Under the pieces are notes generated by a model. It saw nothing but the letters and a program-made list of their open reading frames with translations. It was not told the DNA's origin and did no database searches. The translations under genes and the position numbers were made by a program. DNA of 64,000 nucleotides from Neurospora crassa OR74A (lineage: Eukaryota; Ascomycota; Sordariomycetes; Sordariales; Sordariaceae): the NCBI RefSeq assembly GCF_000182925.2, contig NC_026505.1:3410001-3474000 (forward strand), in the 5' to 3' direction. The first letter of the stretch is position 1, and every line of letters begins with the position of its first letter. Shown in pieces: positions 58,143-64,000 of the stretch.

Positions 58143-59858
58143 TTAATCCCCATCCCGGACCAGCATACTGATGCTCTCCCCAAACACAATCCTTCTAATC
58201 GCCTCTGCAAAAAAAGGCGCAATATCCAACACCTCCAACTTCCCACAAACCACCCTCGGGTCCACATCATTCTTATTCTTGTCCGGCATCTCCTTCGTAC
58301 CCCCGGCTCTAGCTGCCCCAAAAGCTTCAAGATGTCGATGCTGCGCCACCGTGTTCGTCACCACCACCCGATCCAGCGCCGACGCATTGATCCTCTGTAT
58401 CGCATCGCCGCTAAACACGCCGTGCGTGATAAGCGCAACAACTTGGACGGCCCCTTCGCGCTTGAGCAGCTTGGCCGCGCGTGTGATGGTGTTGACCGTG
58501 TCGGCGAGGTCGTCTACCAAGATGCAGATGCGGTTGGCAACGTTGCCAACAAGCATCATGGATGGGTAGTTTGGGTGGGTTTTGGACGGTCGGCGTCGTT
58601 CTATGAGGGTGAGGAAGACAAGTGTCAGTTTCTTTTCATGCGTCTTGAAGGGACGGGTCTGGATGTAATTCAGTACAGTGGTTACGGATACAATCAAAGA
58701 CGTGAGTTCGGGCCTCCTCCCCACGTATGAACTAACCTTTATGGATAAGAGCAAATTGTAAACCTAGACTGTCGGCAATGGCAGCGGCGCGTTTAGCCCC
58801 GCCAGCGTCCGGGCTGACTATGACGGCTTCCTTGTAGTTCTCGATGTGGTGCTGGATGTATCGCTTGAGGAGCGGTCTGGCGATGAGGTGATCGACTGTG
58901 ATGACTCCCAGTCAGATGGGTGTGTACTCCGGAAAGGGCAACGCAGTCGTGCTGGGACATCAAACTCACCGGGAATATCGAAGAACCCCTGATACGTGCT
59001 CTCATGCAAGTCGCACGTAACAATCCGATCCGCTCCCGCACACGTCAACAAATCCGCAATCAACGATCCCGCCTGTGCCATCATCGGCTTAAACCCGACC
59101 TTCTGTTGGAACGCCATTGCCATGGCCGGGTTCTCGAAGTCGTGCGTGGTGAACTTGTCGTTTGCCTTTTGCTGTTGGGGCTGCTTCTCCCCCAACGACT
59201 TACTACCAGCGTCGCTTGCCGGTCCCGTCACCATCACCTTAGCCATGTCGCGGATGTCGCTGCCACGGGTGATGCTGCTGCCGGACAGGCCATTAGCGAG
59301 TCTAGACATGCCGTTAGCCAGACCGGCAGTTCGTGGGATGTGTGCGGCCGGGGTAGGCGGGACGCTCTCAAACGTATACGAGACACTCCCTTGGCCTTCC
59401 GTGACTGTCATTGTCACTGCATCGTGATTTCTAGACACCAATGGCGCCCCGGTGCTGGCATACGGCAGGTCTGGCTGGCGGGAGTAAGGGAAGAACGGCA
59501 GGACGGCCGTGACCCTGCGAGCAGATCCCGTCTTACAGGCCGATATCATGATGCAGAGTTCGATGAAGTAGTCGTTGACAGTGACATGGCCTGTTTCCGC
59601 TGTAGCTGAAGTCGAAGATCCATCGTTGTTGTTGTTGTTGTTGTTACTGTTGGCCGCGTTTCTGTTGGTTCCCACTCCAAACGACTGGATGATGTATACG
59701 TCCTTCCCACGTATCGAGTCCCTAATCTCGCAGCGTGTCTCTCCAGACGAGAACTTTTCCAGCACGCGGCTTGCCGGCGGTATGCCCAGGTAATTGCAGA
59801 CGCTGTCGACGAATTTTGGGTGCGAGTTACCGCTCAGGACGACGACGTTGCGAATCAT
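58143..59858 (-). CDS. Ribose-phosphate pyrophosphokinase family protein with large insertions
   Basis: PRPP synthetases make phosphoribosyl pyrophosphate from ribose 5-phosphate and ATP for nucleotide, His and Trp synthesis. Three exons on the minus strand: 59858-58970, 58895-58737 and 58600-58143, with introns of 74 nt (GTGAGT...ACAG) and 136 nt (GTTAGT...ATAG). The product is 501 residues. N-terminal half: [24 protein letters not shown] and [10 protein letters not shown]. Middle: [20 protein letters not shown] and [20 protein letters not shown]-terminal: the ribose-phosphate loop [13 protein letters not shown] (376-388). Two insertions interrupt the fold: a short Asn-rich one (about 63-91, from a GTT/AAC repeat) and a long one of about 129 residues (129-257) where ordinary enzymes continue RQDKK. 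The usual DTGGT loop reads DTVNT. Length and insertions resemble yeast Prs5 (and Prs1), so it is probably one subunit of a hetero-oligomer; catalytic competence is doubtful. Confidence 0.92.
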
Positions 59859-61269
59859 GACTGCTGTCTTGCTGTCGTTCTGTCTCTCGGTATACGTGTG
59901 TGCACTTCAACGTTATTCGTACAAAACACGACGGGATGGCACTGGCTAGTGCCAGCTTCGTTGCCGTTGATGTTTCTACTTGTCCCTCAGTCCCCTTCCC
60001 GGGCTTCTCCCCTTCTTTTTCCAATATTGGCGTCTTGGAGCAGTGCGGTCATGGATGGAAAAGGACCCTTGTTACAAACATTGAGGTCGTAATTAGGTAT
60101 ATAGAGAAGGGAACAAAAAGGAAGACAGGAGGACACAGGAGGACAAAAGGAAGAAAACAAAAATCGATCAGGTATCGAGCTGTCGAGAAGAAGTTGGGAG
60201 AGTTGGGAGAGTTGGGAGTCAAGTACTTGCAACACCACCTCCAAGTCGGATGGCTCATCAAAGTTCCTCGACCTCCCAAGACGGGTTCGTGTTGTTACAC
60301 GGAAGGCGGCATGGCCGGCTAGTACGATAACTTGGAGCAATCGGATGTTCCGCCTTCACAAGTCCCTTCCTCCTCTTGGTTCTGCTAAGCTTGATGTTTG
60401 AGGACGGGAGAAAGACCGGACGCATGCTGGGTGGTACCGTAACACACGTGTTATACCGCGACTCTCCCTAACACTATAACGTGCTTGCCGGGGGGAATCA
60501 TCCATTCTCGATGCTCGATCCAAAATCCCAGCGACGATGATGCGCAGCTCAGTAAGGTAGTGATAGCACATGGCAAGTGCAGCGAATCACCGAGGGGGGT
60601 CGGGGAGAGCTGAGCCTTGGGTGGGAAGGAAGATTGAAATGCGGGGAGATAAGACATGAAGGGGAAGGAGGGATGGGATGCTGCCAAAACCGTAACAATA
60701 TTGGTGTTGGGATGAATAGGGGGAAGCCGTGACTTACACGTACTACTAGACGTACAAATTGGTTGGTCGTACGCGCATACTACCTACGTATTCTTTCATA
60801 GGTACTTTGTGAGCGTGTGTGACAACTTCATTGTATCCTAAATAATGAAGCACAACCACTTTTGCATTACACATCCCTTAACGTCCTCACCACCCACCCT
60901 ATGTCAACATTCATCACTTTGACACTTCAAAATCAAATATCTTATAGGGTCCAACGCAATTTTATTCGTCTGATGTCTAGACTCAACTGCTGTTTTGCAT
61001 CCAATATTTCTAGCCATGTTTTGTTTTATAACCCTGAGGTTGATCCAACACCACCCACCATCGTTTCCTAGAACCCCTTTTTGTTCGAAAGTCTAAAAGG
61101 CGAAGCAAATTCTATAATGCGGAGACCCAAACGAGCCAACGAAAGAAACCTAAAATTGTTTTGTATCACCTTCCTCCTACGCATCACGAAATAACAGCAC
61201 ACATCTCCCCCTGTCCAAGAAGCCTCAAACTGGTCTCAACTCTCCCAAGTACAAAGCTGCACGTGCACC
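59859..61269. other. PRS promoter and ODC 3' region
   Basis: Spacer between two minus-strand genes. The part next to 59859 should be the PRS promoter and leader; the minus strand is C/T-rich from about 59985 to 60200. A direct repeat gagttggga occurs three times near 60189-60220. The part next to 61269 should be the ODC 3' untranslated region. No gene seen. Confidence 0.5.
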
Positions 61270-62794
61270 TTACAATCCCAAGAGCGCCATAGCACCAGGC
61301 TCGCTGCAGACGTAGATGACATCATGCTCGTTAGAGAAGCCGTTGAAGGTGGTGGCCGAACACTTGGTGTAGGCACCCATGTCCTCGAAGTACAGCCAGT
61401 CGCCAACATCAAGAATCTCGCGGAAGCGGATGCTCTCGGTGATGCGATCAATGCCGTCGCAAGTAGGACCCCAGATGCTATACTCAATGGCGTCCTCCGC
61501 AGAAGACTCGTGGGCAGCAACAGAGTTGTACATGGTGCGGCCGCCAGCACGGAGGATCTTGGCCACAGGGTGCTGATGATCGAACATGATGCTGCTGAAG
61601 TTTCCGTACAGACCATCGTTGACGTAGACCATATATCTAGCATCGCCGTTGTTCACCGATCCATCGTCGCTCATAGAAGAGGAATCGGAGACCGAGACAG
61701 CAGAGCCGTCCTGGATAGTGCGGCGAGCAATGATGTTGCAGGCAAGGGTGAATGCCGAGGAAGCGTAGTAGCGACCGGGCTCAGCGATAAGGTTGACACC
61801 GGTATGGGCCGGGAAGTACTCATCGAGGGCAGCACGCAAGACGTTAGCCATCTGTTCGAAAGAATCGTCGCTGCAGAAACCTCCACCAACGTCGAGGGTC
61901 TTCAGGCTGTAACCATAAGCAGCGGCCTGCTGGAAGACGACATGAGCGTCCTGAACAGCCTTCAAGAAAGCAGTAGGATCGGAGGCGCCCGAGCCAACGT
62001 GGAAGCTGACGCCAACCACGTTGAGGCCCAGCTGGCGGGCAAGGCCCAAGAGACCATCAGTCGAGTCGAGGGAAGCGCCGAACTTCATGCTGAAACGGCA
62101 AAGGGACGAAGAATCGTCGGTAAGGATGCGGAGGAAAAGCTCGGCGTCGGGATACAGGCGCGCAATCTTGCGCAGCTCGTCGGCATTATCGAAGGTCATC
62201 TGGCGCACGCCCTGCTGGGCGACATAGCGCAAGTAGGAATTGGTCTTGCACGGCTGTGCATAGATAATGCGGGAGGGGTCGACGCCCATGCGGAGGACTT
62301 GCTCGATCTCGGCCTTGGAGGCACAGTCGAAGCCGGTACCGAGAGCGGCCAGGAGCTGCAAGAGCCTTTCGTCGGGATGGCACTTGACGGCTGATGACAA
62401 ACATCCAAGTCAGCAAACTGAATCCTCGATACGAAGCGCATAGTAATTGGGATAACTCACCATAGAACGGCTTGACGCGAGGAAGGTTCAGCTTCCAGCG
62501 GAGGTGCTGGCGGTAGACCTCGCCGAGGTCAGCGACAAAGAATGTGTCCTCATCGCCGGGCTCGCAGAACTCGGAGTCGATGCTCTCCACACGCTGGCGG
62601 AGGGCATCACCAATCATTTGTTTGGCGACCAACTTGCCGTTGGCAAGGCCGTGGAGGTAATCATCGTGCTTCAAGGAGCCATTGTTGACGGTGTTCAAGC
62701 TGTCGGTTTGACACTTTGAAAAGACATGATTGTTTGTATAATCGATGAAATCGATAGTGCCCATGCGGTCGGAGACAACAGTCGGCATAACCAT
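61270..62794 (-). CDS. spe-1: Ornithine decarboxylase
   Basis: PLP-dependent cytosolic enzyme that decarboxylates ornithine to putrescine, the entry step of polyamine synthesis. Two exons on the minus strand, 62794-62461 and 62390-61270, separated by a 70-nt intron (GTGAGT...CATCAG). The product is 484 residues. The intron splits the PLP-lysine motif: PFYA|VKCHPDERL appears only after splicing, with Lys114 the Schiff-base lysine. Other family marks: FHVGSG, LDVGGGF and EPGRYYA for cofactor binding, WGPTCDG with the catalytic cysteine Cys422, and YTKCSATTFNGF near the C-terminus. The start MVMPTVVSDRMG is the first ATG for 776 bases of upstream sense sequence. Length and the single 70-nt intron agree with what I recall of N. 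crassa spe-1, hence the symbol. The enzyme is known to be repressed by polyamines; the long leader may take part. Confidence 0.97.
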
Positions 62795-63570
62795 ATCCCA
62801 AGATTTGACTGGGGTGATAAGATCGAGTGGGTAGTGAGATTCGCGAGGTTTCGGAGACTCCCGGTGTAAGGAGGAGTTTGCGTTTGTTGATTGTGGTTGG
62901 TTTTGGATTTATTGTGTAGTTGATATGCCAGCAAGAAGCAACTAATGCTCTTGAGAACGGGTCTTAGGGGGGTCGGTGTCGGTACGAGACTGATCCCTGA
63001 GCGATCTGACGAGGCCTCCTCGACTCTTCCTCCGTTAGAGGAAGAACCGCAGAACTCGTCCTATGCGGCAGCTGACGGTTGGGACTGTGTTCAGGTCCTT
63101 GGTTGGGAGAGGGATCGAAAAAGAGAGCGTCGAGCTTCTTAGAGACCCTCAGGAGCGGATGGGGGAGGTACGACGTTGATGATGTGGAAGGTCTTTCTGA
63201 GGCTGAAATCTTGGTCCGAGACGAGCTTTACGGCCGAGGAAGCCGTGTTAGATACGGTTGCCTTTGAGAAGACCAAAGGCAGTCAAGGGAGGTGGATGCT
63301 ACGGCGATGACGACGACGTGTCCGTCCTGATAATGGGCGCAATGTTAGTAACTTGACCGTGACCAAGTCGTAGAGAGGCAGAGAGAGAGCGGTGCGAGAA
63401 GGGTGAGAAATTTGTGAAGAGGTAGGTTGGACTTGGCGTTGGGAGCTGTGATGAAACCTCCACAACTATGATGAAACTGGAAGTAGGTCGTCTGCTGGGA
63501 TGCAGACTTCAACTTGGGTGGTCGGCTAACTGAAGCCAGCCTTTTTGCGCAGTCCGTGACGGGTTTGCCA
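62795..63570 (-). promoter_or_regulatory. ATG-free long 5' leader of ODC
   Basis: On the sense (minus) strand not a single ATG occurs from 62795 to 63570, although about a dozen would be expected by chance. The first upstream ATG lies at 63573-63571. Such depletion is expected of a long transcribed leader scanned by ribosomes. From memory, N. crassa spe-1 mRNA has a leader of about 535 nt with polyamine control, which would begin near 63330. The leader extent here is inferred. Confidence 0.65.
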
Positions 63571-64000
63571 CATGGAAGAGCTCCCCACTCTACGGAGCGC
63601 AGACCCAGAGAAAGCCGAGGGAGCTTTCATCCCATATCTTTGAAACACATGTGCTCTGGGTCGGGTGTGCTGGAAATCAGAGGGTAGAGCATTTGAGAAT
63701 CATGGGATGGAATTGGAAGCACACCGCCGTCACCGTCATTGACTTACCCGTTTATCGCGCAAGAAAGCAAGCTGTAGATTGTGTAGAGTGTTTGAAATGG
63801 AAGGGGCTACGTGTGTAGTTGTGACAGTTCGTTGCAGACGAGGAAAAAGGGAAGAGGAGAGAAGAGAAGGAAAGAGAGGAAAAGTGACAAAAAGGTTGCG
63901 TGGAGGAGGGGAGGTTAAAAGAATCAGGCGTCAGGGGGGTGGAGGAGGGCCGGGGGGGTTGCTTGGACTCGGCGGGCCGGGGCGGGAGGTTGACGATTTC
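63571..64000 (-). promoter_or_regulatory. Probable ODC promoter region with pyrimidine-rich block
   Basis: On the minus strand 63835-63960 is an almost pure C/T block (plus strand gga/aga-rich), typical of Neurospora housekeeping promoters just ahead of the transcription start. Between 63571 and 63740 there are several sense ATGs opening frames of 7 to 34 codons. A consensus donor GTAAGT (sense, starting at 63747) lies just before them. The window ends inside this region. Confidence 0.45.

Noticed and set aside
61324-62394. Plus-strand open frame of 356 codons opposite ODC
   Set aside because: Complete antisense shadow of the highly conserved ornithine decarboxylase exon; no independent start or promoter evidence.

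Overview
The window reads as nuclear DNA of a filamentous ascomycete, most likely Neurospora or a very close relative. Four things point there. The ornithine decarboxylase is a 484-residue protein interrupted by one 70-nt intron, as I recall for N. crassa spe-1. A dispersed 5S rRNA gene is present. Introns are short (50-136 nt) with fungal splice signals. A 15-kb island carries saturating C-to-T / G-to-A transitions on both strands, the signature of repeat-induced point mutation (RIP).

Layout. (1) 1-22480: normal base composition but no protein gene I can support; only microsatellites, homopolymers and one small tandem duplication. (2) 22481-37602: a Ty3/gypsy LTR retrotransposon on the minus strand, with 238-bp LTRs and a 5-bp target duplication (cttcc). 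A second Ty3/gypsy-type element (29388-36356, 340-bp LTRs, target duplication tcctc, also minus) is inserted in its gag region. Both are destroyed by RIP, and the inner one contains two 100-N assembly gaps. (3) 37608-40767: a long regulatory or leader stretch with a 179-bp inverted-repeat structure. (4) 40768-62794: a gene-rich block holding phosphoinositide phospholipase C (+), a DHHC palmitoyltransferase of the Pfa3 type (-), a tail-anchored ubiquitin-conjugating enzyme of the UBE2J1/Ubc6 type (+), a 5S rRNA gene (+), the APC/C activator Cdh1 (-), a PRPP-synthetase-family subunit with large insertions (-) and ornithine decarboxylase (-). (5) 62795-64000: the ODC leader and promoter.

The genes are housekeeping and signalling functions, each with its own promoter, and form no obvious pathway cluster. 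Phospholipase C and Pfa3 act at membranes in signalling and vacuole biology. The E2 enzyme and Cdh1 are both in ubiquitin-dependent turnover, at the ER and in the cell cycle. PRPP synthetase and ODC feed nucleotide/amino-acid and polyamine synthesis. The most notable observations are the base-exact nested retrotransposon pair with RIP stopping inside the outer LTRs, the ATG-free 776-nt stretch ahead of ODC, the altered PRPP loop in the PRS subunit, and a gene desert of more than 40 kb beside the gene block. I did not find a convincing new biological system.
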